Notes: generated by a model from the sequence alone, not told the origin. A stretch of 64,000 nucleotides of DNA from an uncultured Clostridium sp. (GCA_946565805.1 CAMNWO010000009.1:1-64000); one strand, 5' to 3'; counted from the first letter of the stretch, positions 19,068 through 28,684 are shown. A program made the numbers and translations.

Positions 19068-20235
19068 TTATTTAAATCTTTTTCCCTTATATTTTCCTTT
19101 TCTCCTTTTATTATGGTATGTATTATTATCTTCAAAATCTATTTCTACTCCGGGAATTATAACTGTTTAAAAATTGTTGTTTTAATTTATCTTTTGACAT
19201 ACTTTCAAAATCTTCTGTTTCTTCTTCATATTCTAATTCATCTTCTTGTTCAAAGTCTTGGTCTTCCATCTCTTCTGCTCTTTCTTTTAAAGCCATTGGC
19301 ATCTCTTCTTCGTCATCGTATTCCATTTCTTCATAAAATTCTTCTTCTATTATTCTATTTCTTCTACGTATAATAACTATCACAATAATCACTATTATTA
19401 CTATCGCTATTGTACTTCCAACAATTGCTTTTTGCATTTTTTCCTTTTTCTCTATCTCTTCTTTTGCTATTGCATCTTTATCAACTAAACTTTTTTCAAC
19501 TTTCACTTGGTAAGTTCCTATATTTTCTCCATCTTTTTTCGTTACTAATAGAGTTATGATATTTTCTCCCTCTTCTAAATTATGATTTCCAATTACTTCA
19601 ACTTCATAATCTTCTTCAGTTGTTTTGGTTTCGATATTTAATTTCGTATCTTCTCCTATGTATTTAACTGTATATTCATATATATTTGTTTTAAAGGTTG
19701 GTGCCAATTCTAAATTATTTATTTTTAATTCAGCTAATCCTTTTCCCTCTTTTGATGTTTGTTTTTCATTGTTTTCTATTACGTTACTTGTTTCCTCTTC
19801 TTGTTGTATTTCACGAATAATATTAATGGTATATGTTTTTTTTGTCCCATCTTCAGCTGTAACTACTATTTGAACTGCATTTTCTCCTTTTTCTAAGGCT
19901 TTTTTTCCTGTTCCTGTAATTTTTGCTTTTGCATCTTGTGCTGTCGCATAAACTTCTATTGTTTCTGTACTTTCTGGTACAGAAACTTCATAGGATGTGA
20001 TTCCATATTTGAAACCAGAAAAGTCATATGGTCGAATTCCCAAGTTACTTAAATTGGCATTATTCGATTTTTCTGTCCTATTGCCACTAGTATTAGTTGT
20101 ATTTGCTACTTTATCTACATTTGTATTGGTTTCGTTTACTGCTTGGCTTTGGTTTGTTACTATTCCACACAAAATGTTCAACACAATCAAAAACATAATC
20201 ATTCTTTTACTTATTTTCTTGTTATTTCTTTTCAT
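19068..20235 (-). CDS. Cadherin-like beta-sandwich membrane protein, with a CGG +1 shift near the C terminus
   Basis: 388 aa if the shift at 19149-19152 is used, 367 aa if not. It has a signal-type N terminus (MIMFLIVLNILCGIVTNQ), two bacterial cadherin-like beta-sandwich repeats (about 70-140 and 165-250; motifs GITSYEVSVPE and NIYEYTVKYIGE), one membrane segment at about 272-290 and an acidic Glu-rich cytoplasmic tail. The shift replaces a short tail SRSRNRF with 27 residues (GVEIDFEDNN... ending KGKRFK), and the new stop lies immediately before the nagZ ribosome binding site, which is typical operon spacing. The new tail has no homology I can cite, so this site rests on position and pattern. 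Confidence 0.75.
19149..19152 (-). other. CGGA +1 frameshift site, cadherin-like protein (predicted)
   Basis: TCC then CGGA. The zero frame is open for only five more codons. The shifted frame gives Gly-Val-Glu-Ile-Asp-Phe-Glu and ends at 19068, eleven bases before nagZ. It was found because the codon is CGG, not because the gene looked broken. Confidence 0.6.
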
Positions 20236-20247
20236 ATTTCTTTCCCC

Positions 20248-20830
20248 CTATATATATTTTTTTATTCTATCATACAACTTACTAGTAGATAGTCCAACTG
20301 CACTATTAAAATCTCCAACTATTTTTTCTACATACCTTGAAAATTCATCTTGAAGCGAAAAAGAGCCAGAACGGTCTATCGCCTTTCCTGTAGCAACCCA
20401 TTTTCTAATTTCTTCTTCTGTCATATCTTTTATATAAATCTCTGTTATTATGCCATCTATTTTTTCTATTGTTTGTTCTTTATCTTGAATTAAAACTGTC
20501 ATTCCTGTTAATACATTCACTTTTGAATTACTTAACTCTTTTAACATAAGTACTGCTGCTTCTTCATCTTTTGGCTTTTCATAAATACGATTATCCTTTT
20601 CTACTATCGTATCTGCTCCAATTATAATTCTATCTCCTTCTGTTTGGTTCCACACTGCTTTAGCTTTTTGATAAGATAACTTTTTAACTCGTTCTTTTAT
20701 TGGTAAACTTGTATCCATTTTTTCTTCTATTTTACTAATCATAATTTGATAGTTTTTTATTCCCATTTGCTCTAATAAATCTCTTCTTCTTGGAGACCCG
20801 AGATGCTAATATAATTTGCATTTGCTTCAT
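20248..20830 (-). CDS. maf: Maf-like nucleoside triphosphate pyrophosphatase, read through one CGG +1 shift
   Basis: Hydrolyses non-canonical or modified nucleoside triphosphates (dTTP/UTP and m5U-type in the YhdE/Maf group). The ATG at 20830 follows AAAGGAAAGA. The first codons read MKQMQIILAS, then CGGG, then SPRRRDLLEQMGI once the C is skipped: the LASxSPRR signature that defines Maf. The rest is intact: IIGADTIVEKDNRIYEKP with the catalytic Asp, and AIDRSGSFSLQDEFSRYVEKI. Total 193 aa, normal for Maf. If the shift is ignored, the gene loses its substrate-binding N terminus. Confidence 0.92.
20797..20800 (-). other. CGGG +1 frameshift site, maf
   Basis: TCT then CGGG. Skipping the C gives LAS-G-SPRRRDLLEQ, the Maf signature. 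This is the only site where the glycine codon is GGG. Maf proteins tolerate several residues here, including Arg, so Gly identity is less certain. Confidence 0.88.
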
Positions 20831-20936
20831 TCTTTCCTTTCTTAATTTGCTTTCATTTTATCATTAGCATTTTTTTTCGTCAACTAATTTCAATTTTATT
20901 CTACAAATTATTTTATTTTATGCTATAATAGTTTTA

Positions 20937-21024
20937 GGTTGCCACTGGTTCCGGGTTTAAATGGCAACCTACCTAGTAAAAATTATCTGTGGTTGCCATT
21001 TAAACCCGGAACCAGTGGCAACTG
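20937..21024. repeat. GTTTAAATGGCAAC inverted repeat, full copy
   Basis: Two arms of about 33 bases, GGTTGCCACTGGTTCCGGG and its complement, are separated by about 20 bases between maf and the U32 peptidase. A shorter single copy lies at 55590-55618. It could form a long hairpin in the leader of the peptidase mRNA. Confidence 0.9.
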
Positions 21025-21042
21025 CAGAAAGAAGGGTTTATT

Positions 21043-23532
21043 ATGATAGAATTACTTTCACCAGTTGGTGATTTTGAATGTTTAAAAGCTGCTGTCCAAA
21101 ATGGTGCAGATAGTGTATATTTTGGTTCTGAAACTTTTAGCGCAAGAGCTTTTGCTCATAATTTTGGTCCAAAGGAATTAGAAAAAGCAATTCACTATGC
21201 TAAAATTCGAGGAGTAAAAACCAATTTAACGTTAAATACTTTAATTAAAGATACTGAATTTGAAAATGCTATTTCTTTAGCTAAAACTGCTTATCATGCA
21301 GGTATTGATGCTATTATTGTCCAAGACTTAGGTTTAGCTACTCAATTAATACATCTTTTCCCTGACTTACCTATTCATGGTAGTACTCAAATGACTGTTC
21401 ATAATCTAAATGGTGCTTTAGAACTGCAAGATCTTGGTTTTAAAAGAGTGGTCTTAGCTCGAGAACTTTCTATGAATGAAATTGACTATATTTGCAAGAA
21501 TACTAAAATTGAAATTGAATGTTTCGCTCATGGAGCTTTATGTATCTCCTATTCTGGACAATGCTTATTTTCTAGTATGTTAGGTGGACGTTCTGGTAAC
21601 CGTGGAAAATGTGCAGGGCCTTGCAGGCTTCCTTATGAATTATTAGAAAACGATAAGAAAATTAATTCTGGCTATTTACTTAGTACCCGTGACTTATGCA
21701 GTTTGGATTACATTCCTTCTTTTGTAGAGGCAGGGGTAAAATGCTTAAAACTAGAAGGCAGGATGAAATCTCCAGAATATGTAGCAACTGTTACTAGAAT
21801 TTATCGAAAATACATTGACTTGGCATTATCCAATGAGCCTTATATTGTAGATAAAGCTGATAGAAAACAGCTAATGCAAGTGTTTAATCGTGGCATGTCT
21901 TCTTCTGGTCATTTAGATAATGAGCCAAATAAAAATTTAGTTTTTAAAGATAAACCTAATAACATGGGACTCTTATTAGGAAAAGTCCAAAATTATAATA
22001 AAAATAAAGGTCTTATTACAGTAAAATTAAAAGAACCTATTAAAATTGGTGATACCATTTCTTTAGAACATGAAACTGGTTCTTATACCGTTTCCGAATT
22101 GATGGAAAATCACAAAAATATTACTGAGACAAAAGTAGGACAAACCATTATAATGGGAAGAATGAAAGGAAACATTTCTTGTAATGACAAAATTTATAAA
22201 ATGTCTTCCAAAGAGTTGTCTGCTTTTGCAAAAGAAAGCTATAAAAAAGAAAATCGAAAAGTTTCTTTAAACTGCAAAGTAATGATCCAAAAGGGAAAAC
22301 CTATCTCGATTTGTGTTACATCGGCTAATTCTCTTGCCTTATATAAAAATTTAAAAATTGAATACAAATTAGATGAATTACCAGTAGAAGCTAAAAATAA
22401 ACCATTAGAAAGGCAAACTGTTATCAATCAAATTACAAAAACAGCTTCTACTCCCTATCAATTTAAAAAAATAAGTATTGTTATGGATGATAATGTATTT
22501 ATTCCAAAACTAAGTATTTTAAATGAACTTCGTAGAAACGTTTTAGAACAAGTACAAGATTATGCTATCATGCATTGTTCCCGTACTTATTCTACGCCTT
22601 CTAATACGGAAATTGTGCAATCAAATTTCAACTATGAAATGAAAGATGATGTTCTTTCTAATATGAGAAATTATGTAAAAACTGACAAACATTTAACTAA
22701 ACTACAATCGCCAAAGATTTCTGTTTTGTTAAATTACCTAAATCTTGATTTTGATTATTCAAATTTGAGTGATGATATCGATAATATTTATATTCCTTTG
22801 AAATACTTTACCAATAAAAAATATGACAATATTTTAAAGACGTTGAGTAAAAATTTCACCTTATATATTTATATGCCAACGATTATAAAAGGAAATTATA
22901 AGAATTTGTTTTATGCTAATGCAGAAAACTCTGTTAAAAAATATGAAATAAAGGGGTTTGTTATTTCTAATATTTGCAATATAAAATTGCTAAATGAATT
23001 GTTTACTGACTTGGATAAATATTTCAAATTAGTTACCAATTATACCTTTAATGTGTTTAACTTGCAAACGGTATTATCACTAAAAAAACTTGGTATTAGC
23101 CGTTTTACTTTCTCACCAGAATTAGATAAAACGACACTTCAAAATTTATGTGATTATAATTATTTACAAAAAGAAATGATTGTGTATGGAAGAACCCCTC
23201 TTATTAACATGAATTATTGTTTACTTGGTGAAACAGACAAATGTTATCCTGAGTGTAAAGCTCGTTGTCAAAATGAAAAAGATACTTATTACTTAAAAGA
23301 CCGTTTGAATATGAAATTTCCAATTATGCCTGATTCTACTCAAACAGTAACAACTCTATTTAATAGTAAAATTACCTCTGTCTCACCACACGACTTTTTG
23401 ATTAACTATGCTAGAATTGATATTTTAGATGAAGATATCTCTAAAATCAATCACATTGTTGAAACTGTCAAATTAGGTAAACGTCTGGAAGGAAAAGAAT
23501 ATACTAATGGAAACTTAAACCGTGATATCTAA
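21043..23532 (+). CDS. Peptidase U32 family protein with C-terminal DUF3656-like region, 829 aa
   Basis: The U32 signature is complete: ECFAHGALCISYSGQC followed by SSMLGGRSGNRGKCAGPC. The N terminus MIELLSPVGDFECLKAAVQNGADSVYFG is the usual U32 start. Long U32 proteins of this type include RlhA, which acts in 23S rRNA cytidine hydroxylation, and collagenase-like members; the assignment is open. C-terminal Cys residues (CYPECKARC) may bind a metal cluster. AGAAAGAAGG precedes the ATG. There is no in-frame CGG in 829 codons. It is a single-gene unit on the plus strand between two hairpin repeats. Confidence 0.92.
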   Translation: MIELLSPVGDFECLKAAVQNGADSVYFGSETFSARAFAHNFGPKELEKAIHYAKIRGVKTNLTLNTLIKDTEFENAISLAKTAYHAGIDAIIVQDLGLATQLIHLFPDLPIHGSTQMTVHNLNGALELQDLGFKRVVLARELSMNEIDYICKNTKIEIECFAHGALCISYSGQCLFSSMLGGRSGNRGKCAGPCRLPYELLENDKKINSGYLLSTRDLCSLDYIPSFVEAGVKCLKLEGRMKSPEYVATVTRIYRKYIDLALSNEPYIVDKADRKQLMQVFNRGMSSSGHLDNEPNKNLVFKDKPNNMGLLLGKVQNYNKNKGLITVKLKEPIKIGDTISLEHETGSYTVSELMENHKNITETKVGQTIIMGRMKGNISCNDKIYKMSSKELSAFAKESYKKENRKVSLNCKVMIQKGKPISICVTSANSLALYKNLKIEYKLDELPVEAKNKPLERQTVINQITKTASTPYQFKKISIVMDDNVFIPKLSILNELRRNVLEQVQDYAIMHCSRTYSTPSNTEIVQSNFNYEMKDDVLSNMRNYVKTDKHLTKLQSPKISVLLNYLNLDFDYSNLSDDIDNIYIPLKYFTNKKYDNILKTLSKNFTLYIYMPTIIKGNYKNLFYANAENSVKKYEIKGFVISNICNIKLLNELFTDLDKYFKLVTNYTFNVFNLQTVLSLKKLGISRFTFSPELDKTTLQNLCDYNYLQKEMIVYGRTPLINMNYCLLGETDKCYPECKARCQNEKDTYYLKDRLNMKFPIMPDSTQTVTTLFNSKITSVSPHDFLINYARIDILDEDISKINHIVETVKLGKRLEGKEYTNGNLNRDI

Positions 23533-23540
23533 TTTAGAGA

Positions 23541-23668
23541 CGGTGGCGACCAACCTTTTTTGAGACAGTGGGGACAGTGCTTTTGTGTCTCATTCAAAAC
23601 TAATAAAATATTAGTTGTAAATGAGACACAAAAGCACTGTCCCCACTGTCTCAAAAAAGGTTGGTTTC
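23541..23668. repeat. GAGACAGTGGGGACAG long inverted repeat
   Basis: Arms of about 50 bases (AACCTTTTTTGAGACAGTGG, GGACAGTGCTTTTGTGTCTC and their complements) flank a short spacer between converging genes. It belongs to the same family as the repeats at 42.8, 47, 53.6 and 59 kb. It could also terminate transcription from both sides. Confidence 0.92.
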
Positions 23669-23678
23669 TACTGTTTCA

Positions 23679-23993
23679 TCAAATTTGTTTACTACTCAAG
23701 TCTATTATTAAGTCCATATTATCATCTTTTGCAGATTTATTCTTTCGAATAGCTCCGCATTTTTTACAACGAAAAACAATAACATATCCCTTTTTACTAT
23801 CTATTTCCAGGCTTACTGGTTCTAAATCTCCATGGCATTGTTCTTCTCTATCACCAGGATTTTTGTCTACATGTTTTGAATGCAAACAGTAAGGACAGTG
23901 GTTTCTGCAAGAATAACCTAGCTCTGGAACTTTTTTCCCACAATTTTCACATATAAATTCTTCATCAATTTCAACAAAATTTCTTGATTGCAT
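23679..23993 (-). CDS. RNHCP domain zinc-binding protein
   Basis: 104 aa. The sequence contains ENCGKKVPELGYSCRNHCPYC, the RNHCP signature, followed by LHSKHVDKNPGDREEQCHG and a second pair CKKCG. The spaced Cys pairs suggest two zinc sites. No function is established to my knowledge. It ends against the long inverted repeat and starts after a GGGAAAAAGAAA region. Confidence 0.85.
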   Translation of the reverse strand: MQSRNFVEIDEEFICENCGKKVPELGYSCRNHCPYCLHSKHVDKNPGDREEQCHGDLEPVSLEIDSKKGYVIVFRCKKCGAIRKNKSAKDDNMDLIIDLSSKQI

Positions 23994-24016
23994 TTTCTTT
24001 TTCCCTCTTTCTCATT

Positions 24017-24071
24017 AAAGATGTGTCCCTAACTGCGCCAAAAGGAGCAAAAAGAAACGTCCCCAATGCTC
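24017..24071 (-). repeat. GTGTCCCTAA 3'-end repeat, copy 2
   Basis: Same element as at 11421 and 28749, beginning directly after the kinase stop. Here the inner hairpin reads GCTCCTTTTGGCGC, with one mismatch. Confidence 0.82.
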
Positions 24072-25712
24072 CTAATATTTGAAACTTCCGCCCCCTAAAA
24101 ATTCTTTCAAAAGTGAATTGGTTGGTACATATTCTGCTGGTATGGTTTTAAAGTATTTTAACATATTGATTAGTCTTTGAGCTTCTGCATATTCTGGCTC
24201 TTCTTTTCTAATTTCTTCTAGTAATGGTACTGCAATTCTTTTTAAAGCTCCTAATTCATAAATTAAAGATGTATTAAATATGCTGTCTGCTTCTTCTTGA
24301 TATGGGAAAATATTCTTTTCTTCTCCTCTATTTACCATGTACCATGTTCCTATTGTGTGTTTAGCGTCGTAACCTCTAAATTGATTATCTCTTACGATTC
24401 TTCTAACTAATCGTGTATCGGTTGTAGAAATTCGATTGTATCGATCCATGTTTAATACCGTTAATGCACTGATATAAATTTTATATTTTTGATCTTTTTC
24501 TATTTTACTGGTTAATTTGTCATTTAAACAATGAATTCCCTCAATTACTAATACTTGATCTGGTTCTAACTTCATTTTCTTACCGTTATATCTTTTGGTC
24601 CCTACATGAAAATCAAATTCTGGTATTTCTATTTCTTCTCCCTTTAAAAGTTTTGTTAGATGTTCATTAAATAACTCTATATCAATTGCCTCAATACACT
24701 CAAAATCATAATTTCCATTTTCGTCTCTTGGTGTATCTTTTCTCTCAACAAAATAATTATCTACTGAAATAGTTACTGGTTTAATATGATTAATTCGTAA
24801 TTGAATTCCTAATCTTTGAGCAAATGTCGTCTTTCCAGAAGAAGATGGTCCTGCAATTAATATCATTTTTACATTTCTATTTTTGGCAATTTGATCTGCT
24901 ATATTAGCAATTTTCTTTTCATGCAAAGCTTCATCTAACATAATAATATCCTGGATGTTGTCTTCTTCTATTGCTTTATTTAGTTTATAAACTGTATTTA
25001 CATTTAATATTTTATGAATATCATCATATTCGTTTAATGCCCAAGCTAACTTTTTAGTTTGAATTATTTTTGGTAATTGTCCTGGCTTGTCAGAACTTGG
25101 ATATCTTACTAAAAATCCATCTTCATATTTTATAATTTCAAACACTTTTGTAATGCCAGTTCGGTTAGCAATAGTCCCATAACAATAATTATAATAATCT
25201 TCACAATAATACATAAAAATCTCTTGATTTTCTACTAGGTCAAATTGTAGTCTTCCTTTAGATATATGATTTTTTTCATAAAATTCCTTTGCCTGTTCAC
25301 GCGTCATAACTACTTGTTTAATTGGTAAATCTCTTTGAACAATTTGATGCATTTTATCATTCAGGTTTTGAATTAGTTCCTCTGTTATTTCTGTATTTTC
25401 TAATTCACAAAACATAGAATTTGGTAATTGATAATTTACCATTATTTTTTTTCCTGGGCATACTTCCTCTACTGCTTTTCCTAAAATATAGATAATCGTT
25501 CTACGATAAATTTTTGTTCCTTCTTTTGAAGCAATATCAATTAATTTAACTTCACCATCTTGGTTTAATTCATGTTCTAAATTTACATATTGGTTATTAA
25601 AAATAGCACCAATCACTGGATACTCACTTTTTTCTATCTCTTCTTTTAATAATTCTTTTATCCTTATTTTACTTTGTATTTCTAACACTTTATCTTGATA
25701 TTGTATTTTCAT
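24072..25712 (-). CDS. Nucleoside (uridine-type) kinase with N-terminal TGS/ThrRS-like domains
   Basis: 546 aa. Residues 1-60 form a TGS-like domain (YQDKVLEIQSKIRIKELL), followed by a region similar to the second additional domain of threonyl-tRNA synthetase (about 60-210). From about 280 there is a P-loop kinase of the uridine kinase/phosphoribulokinase class: ILIAGPSSSGKTTFAQRLG, then DNYFVERKDTP and VLVIEGIHCLND. This fusion is common in Clostridia, where it is annotated as nucleoside kinase. The TGS part suggests regulation by a nucleotide or RNA, but that is inference. Confidence 0.88.
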   Translation of the reverse strand: MKIQYQDKVLEIQSKIRIKELLKEEIEKSEYPVIGAIFNNQYVNLEHELNQDGEVKLIDIASKEGTKIYRRTIIYILGKAVEEVCPGKKIMVNYQLPNSMFCELENTEITEELIQNLNDKMHQIVQRDLPIKQVVMTREQAKEFYEKNHISKGRLQFDLVENQEIFMYYCEDYYNYCYGTIANRTGITKVFEIIKYEDGFLVRYPSSDKPGQLPKIIQTKKLAWALNEYDDIHKILNVNTVYKLNKAIEEDNIQDIIMLDEALHEKKIANIADQIAKNRNVKMILIAGPSSSGKTTFAQRLGIQLRINHIKPVTISVDNYFVERKDTPRDENGNYDFECIEAIDIELFNEHLTKLLKGEEIEIPEFDFHVGTKRYNGKKMKLEPDQVLVIEGIHCLNDKLTSKIEKDQKYKIYISALTVLNMDRYNRISTTDTRLVRRIVRDNQFRGYDAKHTIGTWYMVNRGEEKNIFPYQEEADSIFNTSLIYELGALKRIAVPLLEEIRKEEPEYAEAQRLINMLKYFKTIPAEYVPTNSLLKEFLGGGSFKY

Positions 25713-25876
25713 AAAATTCTCCTCCTTTGATGTTTTTAGGGCTGATTTTTTCCTCCGTCCCCAAAATCATCACCCTAGTCTTTTCTATTGTATCGTAAAT
25801 AATTTTATTCGTCAACTTGTTATATTTCTATTTTTTGTGGATATACTTTTATTATAGCAGATTGGAGGTTTTATAT

Positions 25877-26059
25877 ATGAATTTAGAAAGAATTTATACC
25901 GTTTTGAACAATGATGAGAAGTTTGATATTTTTTATGATAATCGCCCTGTTTGGGTACAAGGTTTGAATGAGAATGCTGAAATGGCCAAGGTTGGTTTTG
26001 TAGATAATTTCGAAGAAAAAGACGTTTTCATTAAAGATTTATATGAGAGAAATTTATAA
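25877..26059 (+). CDS. sspH: H-type small acid-soluble spore protein
   Basis: 60 aa. MNLERIYTVLNNDEKFDIFY, then RPVWVQGLNENAEMAKVGF, fits the SspH family: an N-terminal helix, a YNGxPVWIQ-like strand and a C-terminal acidic end. SspH is made in the forespore and packed in the spore core. TTGGAGGTTTTATAT precedes the ATG. A terminator follows. It is the only SASP in the window. Confidence 0.8.
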   Translation: MNLERIYTVLNNDEKFDIFYDNRPVWVQGLNENAEMAKVGFVDNFEEKDVFIKDLYERNL

Positions 26060-26103
26060 GTAAAAAAAAATTTATGTCCCTATATTTTTACTTGTTAGGA
26101 CAA

Positions 26104-26144
26104 AAAATACCACCTTTAGGTAATTCCCTAAAAGTGGTATTTCG
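26104..26144. terminator. Terminator between sspH and glyS
   Basis: AAATACCACCTTTAGG and CCTAAAAGTGGTATTT form a near-perfect stem between converging genes. Confidence 0.85.
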
Positions 26145-26147
26145 ATT

Positions 26148-27530
26148 TTAGAATTCTAATTTTTCTTGTACCCAATCTGCTACTTCATCAATTTTTAATC
26201 TAATTTGTTCCATTGTATCTCTATCTCTTACTGTTACTGTATCATCTTCTAATGTATCAAAATCGACAGTTACACAATATGGTGTTCCAATTTCGTCTTC
26301 TCTTCTATAACGTTTTCCAATACTTCCAGCTTCGTCATAGTCACACATGAATTTTTTAGAAAGTTCTGTGTAAATAGCTTCTGCTTTTTCTGATAATTTT
26401 TTAGAAAGTGGTAATACTGCTACTTTAAATGGTGCTAAGGCTGGGTGTAGATGTAATACAGTTCTTGTGTCCCCATCTGCTAATTGTTCTTCTTCATAAC
26501 TGTCACATAAAAATGCTAGCGTTACTCTATCTGCTCCAACAGATGGTTCGATACAATATGGTATAAATTTTTCTCCTGTTTCTGGGTCTGTATATTGGAA
26601 GTCTTCTTTTGAAACATTCATATGACTTCTTAAGTCATAATCTGTTCTGTCAGCGATCCCCCATAATTCTCCCCATCCAAATGGAAATGCATATTCAATA
26701 TCTGTTGTTCCATTGCTATAGTGTGATAATTCTTCTGGTGTATGATCTCTTAATCTAATGTTTTCTTCTGTCATTCCTAGGTTTAATAACCATTGTTTAC
26801 AGAATTCTTTCCAGTATTCTTGCCATTCTAAATCTGTTCCTGGCTTGCAAAAAAATTCTAATTCCATTTGTTCAAATTCTCTTGTTCTAAAGGTGAAGTT
26901 ACCTGGTGTAATTTCGTTTCTAAATGCTTTACCAATTTGGGCAATTCCCATTGGCAATTTTTTTCTAGTTGTTCTCATTACATTTTTGAAGTTTACAAAG
27001 ATTCCTTGTGCTGTTTCTGGTCTTAAATAAATTTCAGATTTAGCATCCTCTGTTACTCCTTGGAATGTTTTAAACATTAAATTAAATTTTCTAATGTCTG
27101 TAAAATTATGTGCCCCACAATTTGGACAATTAATTCCATGTTCGTCCATATAAGCTATCATTTTTTCATCTGGCCATCCATCTACAATTTCTTCACAGTT
27201 GTTTTCATGCATCCATTCTTCAATCATTTTATCAGCTCTGTGTCTTGTTTTACATTCTTTACAGTCAATTAATGGATCTGAAAATCCTCCCACATGCCCT
27301 GAAGCTACCCAAGTTGTTGGGTTCATTAAAATTGCTGCATCTAATCCTACGTTATATTTGTTTTCTCTAATAAATTTTCTTCTCCATGCTTCTTTTACAT
27401 TATTTTTTAGCTCCACACCTAAAGGTCCATAGTCCCATGTGTTTGCTAATCCTCCATAAATTTCTGATCCTGGATATACGTATCCTCTGTTTTTGCAAAG
27501 TGCTACTAAAGTGTCCATTGATTTTACCAT
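26148..27530 (-). CDS. glyS: Glycyl-tRNA synthetase, dimeric type
   Basis: Charges tRNA-Gly. 460 aa, the single-chain alpha2 class IIa enzyme. [20 protein letters not shown] at the start, [20 protein letters not shown] (motif 2 region) and [13 protein letters not shown] (motif 3) are visible, and the anticodon-binding domain closes the C terminus. A T-box leader precedes it. It matters here because the proposed CGGN recoding inserts glycine, so the charging level of tRNA-Gly could set frameshift efficiency; that link is only a suggestion. Confidence 0.97.
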   Translation of the reverse strand: MVKSMDTLVALCKNRGYVYPGSEIYGGLANTWDYGPLGVELKNNVKEAWRRKFIRENKYNVGLDAAILMNPTTWVASGHVGGFSDPLIDCKECKTRHRADKMIEEWMHENNCEEIVDGWPDEKMIAYMDEHGINCPNCGAHNFTDIRKFNLMFKTFQGVTEDAKSEIYLRPETAQGIFVNFKNVMRTTRKKLPMGIAQIGKAFRNEITPGNFTFRTREFEQMELEFFCKPGTDLEWQEYWKEFCKQWLLNLGMTEENIRLRDHTPEELSHYSNGTTDIEYAFPFGWGELWGIADRTDYDLRSHMNVSKEDFQYTDPETGEKFIPYCIEPSVGADRVTLAFLCDSYEEEQLADGDTRTVLHLHPALAPFKVAVLPLSKKLSEKAEAIYTELSKKFMCDYDEAGSIGKRYRREDEIGTPYCVTVDFDTLEDDTVTVRDRDTMEQIRLKIDEVADWVQEKLEF

Positions 27531-27599
27531 AAAAATTCCTCCTCTTTCTTTTACTAAGTATAATGCTGATTTTCATCTTTTTTTATTTTGCTTTAGTTC

Positions 27600-27835
27600 A
27601 ACAAAAAAACTTTCGAAACCTAGCATTACCTTGCTAGGGACGAAAGTTTATATTTCCGCGTTTCCACCCTAATTCTTAAAATTAAAAATTTTAAGCACCT
27701 TAATTTAAAATTTACTCCAAAGCTCCCCATATGTATTCATTGCTAGTATTTCACCGCCACTAGCTCTCTAAAAATGAATATTCTCATACTTTTTCTTCTT
27801 CACCGTAATTATTTAATTTCATATATTATATTATT
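27600..27835 (-). promoter_or_regulatory. T-box riboswitch upstream of glyS
   Basis: On the minus strand the conserved T-box AGGGTGGAAACGCGG lies at 27656-27670, followed by a terminator (ACTTTCG ... CGAAAG with a run of seven T) at 27603-27648. Upstream is a stem I region with AGAGAGCTAGT and AATACTAGC pairing. Such leaders sense uncharged tRNA, here expected to be tRNA-Gly from the gene it controls. I did not assign the specifier codon with confidence; GGC is present in the stem I region. Confidence 0.9.
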
Positions 27836-27921
27836 AGATTAAAAAAAAGTCAAGAATTTTTTCAAAAAATATTGCTAAATTCTATTTTTTGTGCTAAGAT
27901 AGTAAATGTATTTACAAATAT

Positions 27922-27996
27922 AGGGGTATAGTGTCAATGGTAGCACATCGGTCTCCAAAACCGCCTGTGAGGGTTCGAGTCCTTCTACCCCTGCCA
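27922..27996 (+). tRNA. tRNA-Trp (anticodon CCA)
   Basis: Acceptor arms AGGGGTA and TACCCCT pair, the D-loop has AATGGTAG, the anticodon stem-loop reads CGGTCTCCAAAACCG with anticodon CCA, the T-loop is GGTTCGAGTCC, and CCA is encoded at the 3' end. TGA is used as a normal stop in this window (for example ylbJ), consistent with a CCA-only tRNA-Trp. Confidence 0.95.
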
Positions 27997-28083
27997 ATTT
28001 TTAATAATAGCTTAAAGCGATCCAGCTTATAAGCTTTTTTTCAAATATAAAAACACATTTTATTCTAAATCTTAATTCGAGAG

Positions 28084-28679
28084 GTGATTTCCATTTTTAA
28101 AAATTCAAAATTCTTTTATACTCTTTTTATTCTTTTAGTATTACTCATTTGTATCTTTTTTATTCCTATTCTTAATACTAATAATTTTTCATTTTCCAAT
28201 TATTCCCATGGTGAAATTTTAGATTTCAATCCCAATGGTTTTGTTTGGCCTATTCCTGGCTATACAAAAGTAAGCTCTCCTTTTGGCAAACGCACTTCCC
28301 CTACTTCACGGAGCTTCTTCTTCCCATTCAGGAATTGACATTCCTGCTCCTCCTGGTAGCAAATTTATTGCAGTTCATGATGGTGAAATCACTTTTCGAG
28401 AATTTCTAGGCGCTGGTGGTTATACCATAACACTTTCTTTTGCTAACTATAAAGTAAGTTATTGTCATTGTGATCCCAATTGGATGGTTTCTGTTGGAGA
28501 CAAAATCAAGCAAGGACAAGTAATTCGGACAAGTTGGTCCTAAAAATGTATATGGTGTAAAAGGAAATCAATATTTTGATTCGGAAGGAAATCCAACAAA
28601 TGGTGCTACTACTGGACCTCACCTTCATCTTGGTATTCGTCTTGACGGAAAGTATGTTAATCCCTTAAATTATTTTTAA
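28084..28679 (+). CDS. M23 (LytM) peptidoglycan endopeptidase, read through two CGG +1 shifts
   Basis: About 197 aa, with an N-terminal membrane anchor (about 10-30, FYTLFILLVLLICIFFIPIL), then a zinc LytM domain. Shift 1 (28309) gives FGKRTSPTS-G-ASSSHSGIDIPAPPG, with the metal ligands His and Asp. Shift 2 (28526) gives IKQGQVI-G-QVGPKNVYG and leads to TTGPHLHLGI, with the HxH ligand pair. Both glycines are conserved in M23 enzymes, and none of the metal ligands can be translated without the shifts. The start (GTG at 28084 after GAGAG) is uncertain. It probably cleaves cell-wall peptide crosslinks, perhaps in sporulation. Confidence 0.92.
28309..28312 (+). other. CGGA +1 frameshift site 1 in the M23 gene
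   Basis: TCA then CGGA. Skipping the C gives SPTS-G-ASSSHSGID, the standard LytM start. Zero frame gives RSFFFPFRN and a stop. Confidence 0.93.
28526..28529 (+). other. CGGA +1 frameshift site 2 in the M23 gene
   Basis: ATT then CGGA. Skipping the C gives GQVI-G-QVG, the classic LytM segment. Zero frame ends at RTSWS. Confidence 0.93.
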
Positions 28680-28684
28680 TTTCA

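Noticed and set aside
23560..23892. Plus-strand reading frame across the inverted repeat at 23.5 kb
   Set aside because: It is the antisense of the RNHCP gene plus the repeat, with no ribosome binding site.
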